Source: CAITUY01 sp964611575 (GTDB taxonomy: Bacteria > Verrucomicrobiota > Kiritimatiellia > CAIKKV01 > CAITUY01). From it: a stretch of 25,566 nt of DNA. Below are positions 1 through 6,568 of the stretch, piece by piece; position 1 is the first letter of the stretch; every line of letters starts with the position of its first letter. The position numbers and the translations under genes are program-made. The stretch lies in contig CAZTAJ010000059.1 in NCBI GenBank assembly GCA_964611575.1, positions 1 to 25,566 of the forward strand, read 5' to 3'. The notes under the pieces are model-generated. The model searched no databases. It was not told where the DNA came from and saw only the letters and a program-made list of their open reading frames with translations.

Positions 1-186
1 AAAGGTGGCTCACTTTTAGTGCGCGCACCGGCTCAGAAGTTAATGCGTGCGGGCGGGTTCCTCAGCAAGCATTTCGAAGTGCGGTATCCACCCGACCAGT
101 ACAAGGATTCGTTGATCAGGAAACCTGGCGGGGTCTTTGTCGTCCAAGAAGGGGATAGATTAACCATCCAAACAACGAGATACTAG
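1..186 (+). CDS. C-terminal end of an unidentified protein (partial)
   Basis: Frame 1 is open from the first base of the window to a TAG at 184-186, giving the last 61 residues of a protein whose start lies outside the window. The visible part is basic and polar, contains a FLSKHFEVRYPP segment and ends in TIQTTRY. It shows no membrane segment and no motif I recognise. Its length and context, upstream of a repeat-flanked cassette and a recombinase, fit accessory DNA. I cannot assign a function; the call rests only on the open frame and protein-like composition. Confidence 0.45.
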   Translation, partial: KGGSLLVRAPAQKLMRAGGFLSKHFEVRYPPDQYKDSLIRKPGGVFVVQEGDRLTIQTTRY

Positions 187-244
187 TTTCCAACCACTGG
201 CTCCTGGCTAGCTCGCAGCCAGACCCAGAACGCTCAACGCCCCA

Positions 245-315
245 GACTCACCTCGCCACTCACTGGCGAATCAATGACGACTGGTCCATCCGGGATCAGC
301 ATCGAGGGGCGGGGA
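245..315. repeat. 71-nt direct repeat, copy A
   Basis: This 71-nt segment recurs at 864-934 in the same orientation with 64 of 71 positions identical by hand alignment. The longest identical run is 26 nt (254-279 and 873-898). It contains a short hairpin, CGCCA-CTCAC-TGGCG, at 254-268. The two copies bracket the small secreted-protein gene at 395-799, one on each side. Confidence 0.8.
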
Positions 316-394
316 CGTCCCCTGACCCATCAGTCATTTCACGTCCTCCGTAGTCTATCCACGTACGACTGTCGTCACGTTTCACCGTCCCGGC

Positions 395-799
395 CTACTT
401 CCGCCGATACGTGTAGCCGTTGATGTTACTCGTCAACGTGCCACTTCCCAGGTCATAGCCCGTCCGGGTCCGGCGAATCTGGTCACCGCCTTCGGTACTG
501 TAGCCGGCCCAAGAGGCGTGGTAGGTGCGGACCTTCGCGTCTCTGACACTGTATCCGTAAGGGGTACGGACCGCTTCGACATTGGGCGCACGGAAGCCCG
601 AATACGTCCTGTAAACAGACACGACGCCACCGGTGGTCGCCACACGATAGCCGTAGACGGTGGGCTGGATCTCCCGCACGCCAGGCATGACCGCCGCGAT
701 GAAGGCCGCATCGTCATTTCGGTTCGTCAGGGGACTGGCGCCAACTGTCCACCAGGGCAAAAGGAGCACCACAACCCCCACCCGGAGACTCATTTTCAT
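395..799 (-). CDS. Small secreted protein with GY repeats, function unknown
   Basis: This gene encodes 134 residues. The N-terminus MKMSLRVGVVVLLLPWW is a basic start followed by a hydrophobic stretch and a TVGAS-type cleavage site, so export is likely. The mature part carries repeated Gly-Tyr units (YGYRV, SGF, YGYSV, AGYS, TGYD, NGYTY) spaced about 15-25 residues apart and rich in Tyr, Arg, Thr and Ser. This suggests short beta-strand repeats. No family is recognised. A second in-frame ATG lies two codons downstream, and no clear Shine-Dalgarno is visible. The gene sits alone between two 71-nt direct repeats and beside a recombinase gene, which suggests a mobile or cassette-like origin. An antisense or spurious frame cannot be fully excluded. 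Confidence 0.55.
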   Translation of the reverse strand: MKMSLRVGVVVLLLPWWTVGASPLTNRNDDAAFIAAVMPGVREIQPTVYGYRVATTGGVVSVYRTYSGFRAPNVEAVRTPYGYSVRDAKVRTYHASWAGYSTEGGDQIRRTRTGYDLGSGTLTSNINGYTYRRK

Positions 800-863
800 G
801 GAGTCAGGATGGCACTCCGAAACACGTTTGGCAACCCCATTCAGGCCAATCGCGATTCCCGCC

Positions 864-934
864 GACTCATCCCGCCACTCACTGGCGAATCAATGACGGT
901 TGGTCCATCCGGGATCAGCATTGAGAGGAGGGGA
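864..934. repeat. 71-nt direct repeat, copy B
   Basis: This is the second copy of the segment at 245-315. It lies just upstream of the minus-strand gene at 395-799 and between that gene and the recombinase gene. The same CGCCA/TGGCG hairpin is kept at 873-887. The 619-nt distance between copies defines a cassette-sized unit holding one gene. Confidence 0.8.
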
Positions 935-994
935 GGCAATTCCGCCGCAACAGGGCAGCCCGGCCGACTCACCCATGGTATCTGGCCAAGGGCC

Positions 995-2368
995 TTACGC
1001 CCCTACGGGTAACTGAACCACTCCCGGCACTTCCGCCGGCATGATCTTCCAGTAGGCCTGCGCGTCCTCTTTGGTGATCAGCGTGCGGTAGTGATCGAAC
1101 AGCATCGAGGTGTCCCGGTGGTGCCCCAGCTCAAACGCGGTCCGGGCAGGGTCCCCGTACATCGCCAGATGATGCGACGCGAAAGCATGACGCATGGCAT
1201 TACTGGGCCAACGGATCTTGGCCAAATCCCGGACGTGATCGAACCGGAAACGCCACTTCTCACCCTGCGGCGCCACAAAACCCGACGTTTCCCGGTGGGG
1301 CAACAGCCAGGCCGCCAGGTTATCGGGAATCACGACGTAACGCGTCCGCCGTTTCTTGGCCACACTCGAATCGACCGTGATCCGGTTGGCCGCCAGGTTG
1401 ACGTGCTTCCAGTCCATGCCCCGGAGCTCGGCCGTCCGCAACCCGCAAAAACACCCGATCGCCAGAGGGGCCACCATGCTCGGCTCATGCGCGGCCGCCG
1501 CGTTCAGCAACTTCGTCACATCCTGCCAGGACAGGCATTCCGGCAATTTCTCGTCCTCATGATGCCGGCGCCGGGTCCGCCGCGCGAACGGGTTTTCGCT
1601 GACATACTCCTTCTCGATCGCGAAGTTGAACAACCCGCCCCCCAGCACCCGGTAATTCTTCTTGGTGATGTTGGAGATCTTCCCCCGGCTGCGGATCCAC
1701 TGCTCGGCATCCTCCTTCGTGATCTCCGTAATGAGCCGATCCCCAAACATGCCCTTGAACAGCCCCATCCGGTGGTCCAAGTCGCGAAGGGTGATAGGGC
1801 GCACGTTCCGATCCTTGGCATCGGCGATATGCTCGTCGACAACCTGGGTCACCGTGCGGCGGACAACGGGGGCCTTGTGTTCCCGGTAGTACCGCGCCGC
1901 CGTCTCGAGCGTTGCCGTGCCCTCCAGAATGGCGGTGGTCGCCACGTAGTGCTGGACGGCGTCCAGGATGGTTGCCTTGCCGGTCAGGAGGGCCTTGGCG
2001 GCCACGAAGCACTTCACGGCATCCTCGATGGTGTCCGGTAGGTGAGCCTCCTTCAGTGCCTCTGTCGCCCGGATGGCGTCCAGTCGTTCCCGGTCCGACA
2101 GGGCCATGGCGGCCTGGCCCTGATCCTTGATCATGAGTCCCATCTCATGCAGCCAAGCCTTGGCCGCGGCCTTCGTCTCGAACGACCGCATCACGCGTTT
2201 GCCATTGATCATACCGGCGTCCGCCTGGTAGGCGGCACGCTCCAGACCATCGGGGCCTTTCCATCTGCGCACCCTGATGGTCGGTTCCTTTTTGGGCTTG
2301 TCGGTCTTGCCGTCCGCCCGTACATTCCCGCCATGCTTTTCGTGGATACCATTCTCATGTTGCGTCAT
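995..2368 (-). CDS. Tyrosine recombinase / phage-type integrase
   Basis: The 457-residue protein is a site-specific tyrosine recombinase. A core-binding region covers roughly residues 165-260 and the catalytic domain follows. Box I is GLRTAELRGMDW, with the catalytic Arg. Box II reads NAMRHAFASHHLA, where the usual first His of HxxR is Asn. The C-terminal part has ELGHHRDTSMLFDHYR, with the GH pair and the nucleophilic Tyr. The ATG at 2366-2368 is chosen because GGAGG lies about 7 nt before it; an upstream TTG (2428) would add 20 residues without a better site. Residues 113-172 contain about three 20-residue repeats (TIEDAV, TILDAV, TLETAA), an unusual expansion before the core-binding domain. 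The gene starts 126 nt from the 5' end of a tRNA-Arg gene and is transcribed away from it, as expected for a genomic-island integrase, though on the less usual side of the tRNA. Confidence 0.93.
   Translation of the reverse strand: MTQHENGIHEKHGGNVRADGKTDKPKKEPTIRVRRWKGPDGLERAAYQADAGMINGKRVMRSFETKAAAKAWLHEMGLMIKDQGQAAMALSDRERLDAIRATEALKEAHLPDTIEDAVKCFVAAKALLTGKATILDAVQHYVATTAILEGTATLETAARYYREHKAPVVRRTVTQVVDEHIADAKDRNVRPITLRDLDHRMGLFKGMFGDRLITEITKEDAEQWIRSRGKISNITKKNYRVLGGGLFNFAIEKEYVSENPFARRTRRRHHEDEKLPECLSWQDVTKLLNAAAAHEPSMVAPLAIGCFCGLRTAELRGMDWKHVNLAANRITVDSSVAKKRRTRYVVIPDNLAAWLLPHRETSGFVAPQGEKWRFRFDHVRDLAKIRWPSNAMRHAFASHHLAMYGDPARTAFELGHHRDTSMLFDHYRTLITKEDAQAYWKIMPAEVPGVVQLPVGA
1853..2032 (-). 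repeat. Threefold 20-codon repeat inside the integrase gene
   Basis: Residues 113-132, 133-152 and 153-172 of the recombinase align as repeats. Each starts with T-[IL]-x-[DT]-A and has an aromatic or hydrophobic residue near position 9. The first two also share a [LI]L-x-G-[KT]-A ending. Related recombinases usually carry one such segment before a YY-x-E-H motif (here RYYREH at 159-164), so this looks like an in-frame expansion. Confidence 0.55.
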
Positions 2369-2493
2369 GTTACATCCTCCACCCGTTTTGCATGCAAACA
2401 ACGTAACAAATGCGTAACATGGAATCAAGGCATTCGTGAAGGCTTTTCTCTACTATTAGAAAACCATCGTTTTATTGGGCTTTAATAGCAAAT

Positions 2494-2570
<77 letters not shown>

Positions 2571-2930
2571 CTCAAAAAGGCCGATTGCACTGGGCAGAAC
2601 CAGCATAAGTACCAATAGAATCAATAGTATTGTGCATGGCTGCTGTTTTGGCCTTTGCCTGAATCCGCCCTTGTCGTCTCCCTTTCGCTTGTCGAAAACA
2701 TGCCTCGAAAAGTAACCATAAAGTAACCATGCGCCTCGCTGGAAAGACATGAAAATCCTGACGGCTCCCGGGCCGCCAATGCGCCTTATCGTGGACTGAG
2801 TGAACAGCTCCATACCCAGTACACCTCCGTTTCCTTCCGTCTGTTTCCCCCAGGCCATGAGTCGGCGTCATGCCGTTCTTCCCATTCGCTACTCTCCAGG
2901 CCATCAGTTGGACTCTCGCCCGGTCGGTTT
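2571..2930. other. Intergenic spacer downstream of tRNA-Arg
   Basis: This 360-nt stretch is less GC-rich than its surroundings. No open frame in it has a convincing start and composition; the minus-strand frames that run through it end in the antisense of the tRNA. It contains a perfect 11-nt tandem repeat at 2709-2730. Being directly 3' of a tRNA, it is where an integrated element or its remnant would begin. No gene is called. Confidence 0.5.
2709..2730. repeat. Perfect 11-nt tandem repeat AAAGTAACCAT
   Basis: AAAGTAACCAT occurs twice back to back (2709-2719 and 2720-2730), about 140 nt from the tRNA 3' end. Short direct repeats beside tRNA-borne attachment sites are often arm-type binding sites for integrase or excisionase. 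That role here is inference only. Confidence 0.5.
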
Positions 2931-2943
2931 GGTAATTGCATAT

Positions 2944-2964
2944 AACCTCACAATATATTAGGTT
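2944..2964. promoter_or_regulatory. Inverted repeat upstream of abiEi, possible autoregulatory operator
   Basis: AACCT (2944-2948) and AGGTT (2960-2964) form an inverted repeat around an AT-rich centre that includes TATATT, 17 nt before the chosen abiEi start. AbiEi antitoxins are known to repress their own operon by binding inverted repeats at the promoter. The position and AT-rich core fit, but the arms are only 5 nt. Confidence 0.35.
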
Positions 2965-2980
2965 CTATGCAGGTGAACGT

Positions 2981-3571
2981 ATGACGAACAATGAGCAGAG
3001 GCTCTATCGGGTAGCCGAAGCGCAGCAGGGGTACTTCTCCTATCGGCAGGCCATTCAGGCTGGCTATAGTTCGCCGAGCCATGTCTATCACGTCAGCACC
3101 GGCGCTTGGATTCGCGAGTACCGGGGCCTTTATCGGTTGGCTCGGTTCCCCGTTGGGGTGGACGGCCACTATGTCCTGTGGGCTCTCTGGTCCTGCAATC
3201 GGGATGGGGAGCCGCAGGGGATCTATTCCCACCAAACAGCTCTGAGCATCCATGAACTTTCTGATGTCATGCCGCCCCGACTCCACCTGACGGTCCCGCC
3301 AGCATTCCGCAGGGCGGCGGCCATCCCGAAGGTGCTGGTGCTCCACAAAGCCACGGTGTCCCCCGCGGATATCGAAAAGCGCCAGGGCTACCGCGTAGTC
3401 AAACCACTGCGAGCCATCACCGAGCTTCTTCGTGAGGGAACGGAATCCCACGACCGGCTGCAGCAGGCACTCTCGGAGGGTCTGCGGCGCGGTATTATCG
3501 CCCAGTCAGAACTTGAAAGACACCCGGACCGCAGGGTTCTTGAGGCACTTCGGAAGGGGACAACGACGTGA
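2981..3571 (+). CDS. abiEi: AbiEi-family antitoxin (type IV toxin-antitoxin)
   Basis: The 196-residue protein has an N-terminal winged-helix region of the AbiEi_4 type. Recognisable segments are GYFSYRQAIQAGYSS and WIREYRGLYRLARFP (about residues 17-57). The C-terminal antitoxin domain contains YSHQTALSIHELSDVMPPR and LHLTVPP. In studied AbiE systems this protein represses the operon and counteracts the AbiEii toxin without stable complex formation. The ATG at 2981 is preferred because AGGTGAA lies just upstream and the domain starts there; an in-frame TTG at 2936 would add 15 untypical residues. The stop overlaps the GTG start of the toxin gene (GTGA), so the pair is translationally coupled. 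It probably serves element maintenance or phage defence. Confidence 0.88.
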   Translation: MTNNEQRLYRVAEAQQGYFSYRQAIQAGYSSPSHVYHVSTGAWIREYRGLYRLARFPVGVDGHYVLWALWSCNRDGEPQGIYSHQTALSIHELSDVMPPRLHLTVPPAFRRAAAIPKVLVLHKATVSPADIEKRQGYRVVKPLRAITELLREGTESHDRLQQALSEGLRRGIIAQSELERHPDRRVLEALRKGTTT

Positions 3572-4440
3572 AGATCGAACGTCGGTTTGCAGATGCAGCA
3601 GCGTTCCGCCAGGCACTGGAAACACGCCTGAACCAAAAGGCCAAACGCGAAGGTCTTGATGTGCAGCGGTTGCGACGTCAGGTGGCCTTCGATCGGTTGC
3701 TGTGTCGCCTCTTCGCTGAAGGTGCCGCGCACTGGGCGCTCAAAGGCGGCTACGCGATGGAACTCCGGATGGCCGGCGCCCGCACCACGCGCGACATTGA
3801 TCTAACCCTGCGTCAACGCATTCGGGCAAGCGGGAAAGCCTTGAACCTGCGAATCCTCACGATGCTTCAGGCGGCCGCAACTCAGGACCGGGCCGATTTC
3901 TTCACCTTCGTGATCGGTGAACCCATCGCGGATCTGGATGGGGCGCCCTACGGCGGAGCGCGGTATCCCGTCGAATGCCGCATGGACGGCCGCGTCTTCG
4001 CCCGTTTTCACCTTGATGTCGGGGTTGGCGACACGATCATCGAGCCCCTGGATGAAATCCAAGGGCATGCGTGGCTGGATTTCGCCGGCATCCCATCCAT
4101 CCCCTTCTTTGCCATACCGCGTGAGCAGCAGTTTGCCGAGAAGCTACATGCCTACACCCGGCCGCGTGGCAAAAGGCTCAACTCACGCGTTCGAGATCTG
4201 GTGGACATGGTTCTGCTCATACGCGGGGAACTGGATGTAGTTCGGTTGATTTCGGCAATCGGGAAGACCTTCAAACGTCGGGGAACCCATGACATTCCCG
4301 GAGAACTCGTTTCTCCCCCCGCGGACTGGTCTGGACCGTTTGCCGAATTGGCCGGAGAGTGCAATCTTCCGACCGACATCGCTACCGGATTTGGCGAAGT
4401 GGCGGCATTTGTGGTGTCACTGAACCTGCCGCCACCGTGA
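3568..4440 (+). CDS. abiEii: AbiEii/AbiGii-family nucleotidyltransferase toxin
   Basis: The 290-residue protein belongs to the nucleotidyltransferase-like toxins partnered with AbiEi. The nucleotidyltransferase core shows WALKGGYAMELR (about 56-67) and RTTRDIDLTL (72-81), with the paired acidic residues D76 and D78. A later REQQFAEKLHAY segment (185-195) and VRDLVDMVLL (208-217) match the conserved C-terminal motifs of the family. Studied members transfer nucleotides to a cellular target such as tRNA acceptor ends and stop growth; which substrate this one uses cannot be read from the sequence. It starts with GTG overlapping the antitoxin stop. All motifs and the usual family length are present, so it looks intact. 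Confidence 0.9.
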   Translation: MKIERRFADAAAFRQALETRLNQKAKREGLDVQRLRRQVAFDRLLCRLFAEGAAHWALKGGYAMELRMAGARTTRDIDLTLRQRIRASGKALNLRILTMLQAAATQDRADFFTFVIGEPIADLDGAPYGGARYPVECRMDGRVFARFHLDVGVGDTIIEPLDEIQGHAWLDFAGIPSIPFFAIPREQQFAEKLHAYTRPRGKRLNSRVRDLVDMVLLIRGELDVVRLISAIGKTFKRRGTHDIPGELVSPPADWSGPFAELAGECNLPTDIATGFGEVAAFVVSLNLPPP

Positions 4441-4829
4441 TTCCGCGGTCGGGGCACTGCTGGGCTGGGGGGCATCGACCCTTCAGGCAAGGGAAGAAGC
4501 ATGCGGCACGGCCTCAAACGCCCTTGCGGAATCCAGCACTTATCTATCACCGATTTCCGCGAATTTATCAGCCAGCGACCAGTGGGCGGTTCGGAATCAC
4601 CAGGCTTACTGTGGCGAGCGATTTTGGCACGGTGATTAAACCGGGGGGCGGCCGAAAACAAGGGCAACGGGAGATCGCCCCCACGGGCATCCCATAAGAG
4701 AGGTGGCGATCCTCCGCCACGCTGGCTTCACGCCGCTCTGTATCTCCGTCGCTTTGCGGTGCGCACCGGATTTCCATCGCTTACGGACATTCGCCTCGGC
4801 GCGGCTCGCCACCGTTGCGCCGAACGTGA
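4441..4829. other. Spacer with hairpin, no gene called
   Basis: No frame in this 389-nt stretch has family-like protein content. It holds a short perfect hairpin at 4703-4720 and a 7-nt inverted pair, AATCACC/GGTGATT, around 4597-4639. It lies between the toxin gene and a transposase remnant and is probably decayed mobile DNA. Confidence 0.5.
4703..4720. repeat. Hairpin GTGGCG-6-CGCCAC, REP-like candidate
   Basis: A perfect 6-bp GC-rich stem with a 6-nt loop lies about 130 nt before the RAYT remnant. REP elements mobilised by RAYT transposases are short GC-rich hairpins found close to the transposase gene, which makes this a candidate. One copy in the window is not enough to prove a family. 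Confidence 0.35.
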
Positions 4830-4847
4830 ATATCAATTCTCAAGGGC

Positions 4848-5078
4848 TGGCCCTGCGCGTTCCGCAACCGCCACGGCGACTCCGGCGTGGCGCTGGTCTT
4901 GCGGTTGGCGCGGCGCTACACCGGGCTTACCCTGCGGGAACTGGGCGCCGCCGTCGGCGGCATGGACTATGCGGCCGTGAGCATCGCGATCAAACGGCAG
5001 CACCCGCGTGTTCAGACCGACCCCGCACTCGCCGCCCAAGAGCGGAAGGCCATCAACTTGTTGTTCGCGGAGCAATGA
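4848..5078 (+). pseudogene. C-terminal remnant of a RAYT-type (IS200-like) transposase
   Basis: In this frame the segment FRNRHGDSG is followed by VLRLARRYTGLTLRELGA, VGGMDYAAVSIAIKR and a TGA at 5076-5078. This order, an RHGD-type motif then a DnaA-like helix-turn-helix with GGMDYAAVS, matches the C-terminal tail found on many REP-associated tyrosine transposases. The catalytic HUH/Y1 domain is absent, and an in-frame stop lies just upstream at 4827-4829. This is therefore a truncated leftover rather than an active gene. A small stand-alone DNA-binding protein starting at the GTG at 4887 (63 residues) is a less likely alternative. Confidence 0.65.
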
Positions 5079-5132
5079 TTGTCGCGGCAATGATCTTGAC
5101 CCAGCGGGGCAAGAAGAACATTCTCATTGGCC

Positions 5133-6254
5133 ATGGCAGATCGAAGCGGAACCAAGTTAAAACGGCGTTCCCGGCGCGGCAGCGGCCCTCGGCCCGTGGC
5201 GCTGCGCGATGTCGCGAAGAAGTGCGGGCTGAGCGTGTTTCCGGTTTCGCGCGTGCTCAGCGGCAAGGGCGGAGTCGCGGAGGCCACGGCGGCGCATATT
5301 CGGGAGGTGGCGGAGGAACTCGGCTACCGCCCGGAACTCAACCAGGCGGCCCGGCGGCTGGCCTTGCGCAAGTCCGGCACCCCGCCGCTCAACCGCGTCA
5401 TTGGGCTGCTCCTGCCGAGCCACCTAGGGAAGGTGCGCTTCTTCTACGAGCTGTTCCGCGGCATCGCCGAAGAGGTGTCGTCCCACGATTTCGGATTGCT
5501 GGTTCTGCCCTCGTTCGATCCCGTGACACATCACCCCCTGCCGCTGGAACTCCCGCCGGCGGTCTGGCGGGGCGAGGTGGACGGTCTGATTGTGCATGCC
5601 TTGTCGAAGAAGCTTATCGACCGGCTGCGGCGCACGCCAGCTGCGCGGCCGCATCCGATCGTGTCCTTGAGCAATCGCATCGAAGGCGGCGGTTCGGTGC
5701 TGCGCGACGAGCACGCCGGCGCGCGCCTGGCGATGGAGCACCTGCTGGCCCTCGGCCACCGGCGGGTGCTCTGTATGGGGCGCCCCGAAGGGGGCTATCC
5801 CTCGGACGAGCGCCTGGCGGGATATGGCGAGGCCTGCGCGGCAGCCGGCGTCGATCCGGCGGGTTGCCTGGTACCGGTGGCGATTACCGACGACCACCTC
5901 GTGGAGGAACCCCTGCGCGAGGCCTTGCGCCGACACCCGGAGGCCACCGCGCTGCTGACGCTCAACGACCCTAACGCCCTGCACGCCTGCTACGCGTTCG
6001 AGCGGATCGGAGCGCGTATTCCGGACGACATCAGCGTGATGGGCTGGGACGACACCGACCCGCTGCCCGACGCGGCCGGAAACAACCGGCTCACGAGCGT
6101 GGCCTTCGACATCGCGGAGATCGGTCGCACGGCGGCCCGCATCGTGATTGAGGCTCTCGAAACGCCGGACCGCCCGCTGCCGGACGTCACCCTGCCCGCC
6201 CGCCTGTCCGTGCGCGGCACCACCGCGCCCCCGCCCAACCGGCGAGTCCACTGA
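5133..6254 (+). CDS. LacI-family transcriptional regulator
   Basis: The 373-residue protein has an N-terminal LacI helix-turn-helix, VALRDVAKKCGLSVFPVSRV (residues 22-41), followed by LSGKGGV and the hinge segment NQAARRL (70-76). The usual Thr of the SxxTVSR recognition helix is Pro here. From about residue 85 a periplasmic-binding-protein-like effector domain follows (VIGLLLPSHLGK, SLSNRIEGGG, GHRRVLCMGRP, SVMGWDDTDP), which would bind a sugar ligand. An upstream tail of about 20 basic residues precedes the HTH. ATG 5133 is chosen; a TTG two codons earlier is possible. It lies directly before the alpha-mannosidase unit, and CG-centred palindromes occur upstream of that unit and two others. 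It is probably their repressor, released by a mannose-related or oligosaccharide effector. The effector is unknown. Confidence 0.93.
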   Translation: MADRSGTKLKRRSRRGSGPRPVALRDVAKKCGLSVFPVSRVLSGKGGVAEATAAHIREVAEELGYRPELNQAARRLALRKSGTPPLNRVIGLLLPSHLGKVRFFYELFRGIAEEVSSHDFGLLVLPSFDPVTHHPLPLELPPAVWRGEVDGLIVHALSKKLIDRLRRTPAARPHPIVSLSNRIEGGGSVLRDEHAGARLAMEHLLALGHRRVLCMGRPEGGYPSDERLAGYGEACAAAGVDPAGCLVPVAITDDHLVEEPLREALRRHPEATALLTLNDPNALHACYAFERIGARIPDDISVMGWDDTDPLPDAAGNNRLTSVAFDIAEIGRTAARIVIEALETPDRPLPDVTLPARLSVRGTTAPPPNRRVH

Positions 6255-6323
6255 TGCTGCACGGCGGAGCGGTCGCCCGCCCCCGATTCCTGAAGGACAG
6301 GGGACATCCGGCGCACTCGACCG

Positions 6324-6346
6324 AGGCCGCAACGGATTTGCGGCCT
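6324..6346. terminator. 9-bp hairpin after the lacI-type gene, possible terminator or dispersed repeat
   Basis: AGGCCGCAA, loop CGGAT, TTGCGGCCT forms a perfect 9-bp stem about 70 nt after the regulator stop. There is no T-run behind it, so it is either a weak or factor-assisted terminator or a REP-like hairpin. Confidence 0.4.
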
Positions 6347-6432
6347 ACGTAGGGCGGTCGTGTCACGCGCAGATCCGCCTGTGTCGGAAAATCCAAGTTC
6401 CGTCACTCCCGCAGGCTGAGCTTCGGCCTTGC

Positions 6433-6450
6433 GACATAACCGGTAATGTC
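6433..6450. promoter_or_regulatory. LacI-type operator upstream of the mannosidase unit
   Basis: GACATAACCGGTAATGTC is an 18-bp palindrome with 16 of 18 positions symmetrical and a central CG, the classical layout for LacI-family sites. It lies 119 nt before the chosen start of the GH38 gene. A possible -35 TTGCGA (6429-6434) overlaps its left edge, so binding would block transcription. Its core TAACCGGTAA is nearly the same as the 17546-17555 palindrome. Confidence 0.7.
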
Positions 6451-6453
6451 ATA

Positions 6454-6473
6454 GCGTGTACAAGTGTTCACGC
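6454..6473. promoter_or_regulatory. Second imperfect palindrome next to the operator
   Basis: A 20-bp imperfect palindrome (GCGTG...CACGC, 8 of 10 pairs) begins 3 nt after the CG-centred operator. It is unlike the LacI-type core and could be a site for another regulator or part of the 5' leader. No partner regulator is identified. Confidence 0.35.
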
Positions 6474-6568
6474 CTGCCCGGATGCCGGCGCGCGGTGACG
6501 TTGCCTCGACTGGAAGCCGAGGCGTTCATCCAATGGAGCCCGAAGTGATTCGGGTTCGGAATGAGACC

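Noticed and set aside
245..934. Integron attC sites or a CRISPR array
   Set aside because: There are only two long repeats with a gene between them. There are no regularly spaced short repeats, no terminal attC symmetry and no IntI-type integrase.
4703..5974. Plus-strand frame of 423 codons over the transposase remnant and lacI-type gene
   Set aside because: Rich in Arg, Gly, Ala and Pro without motifs; the LacI frame clearly encodes the protein here.
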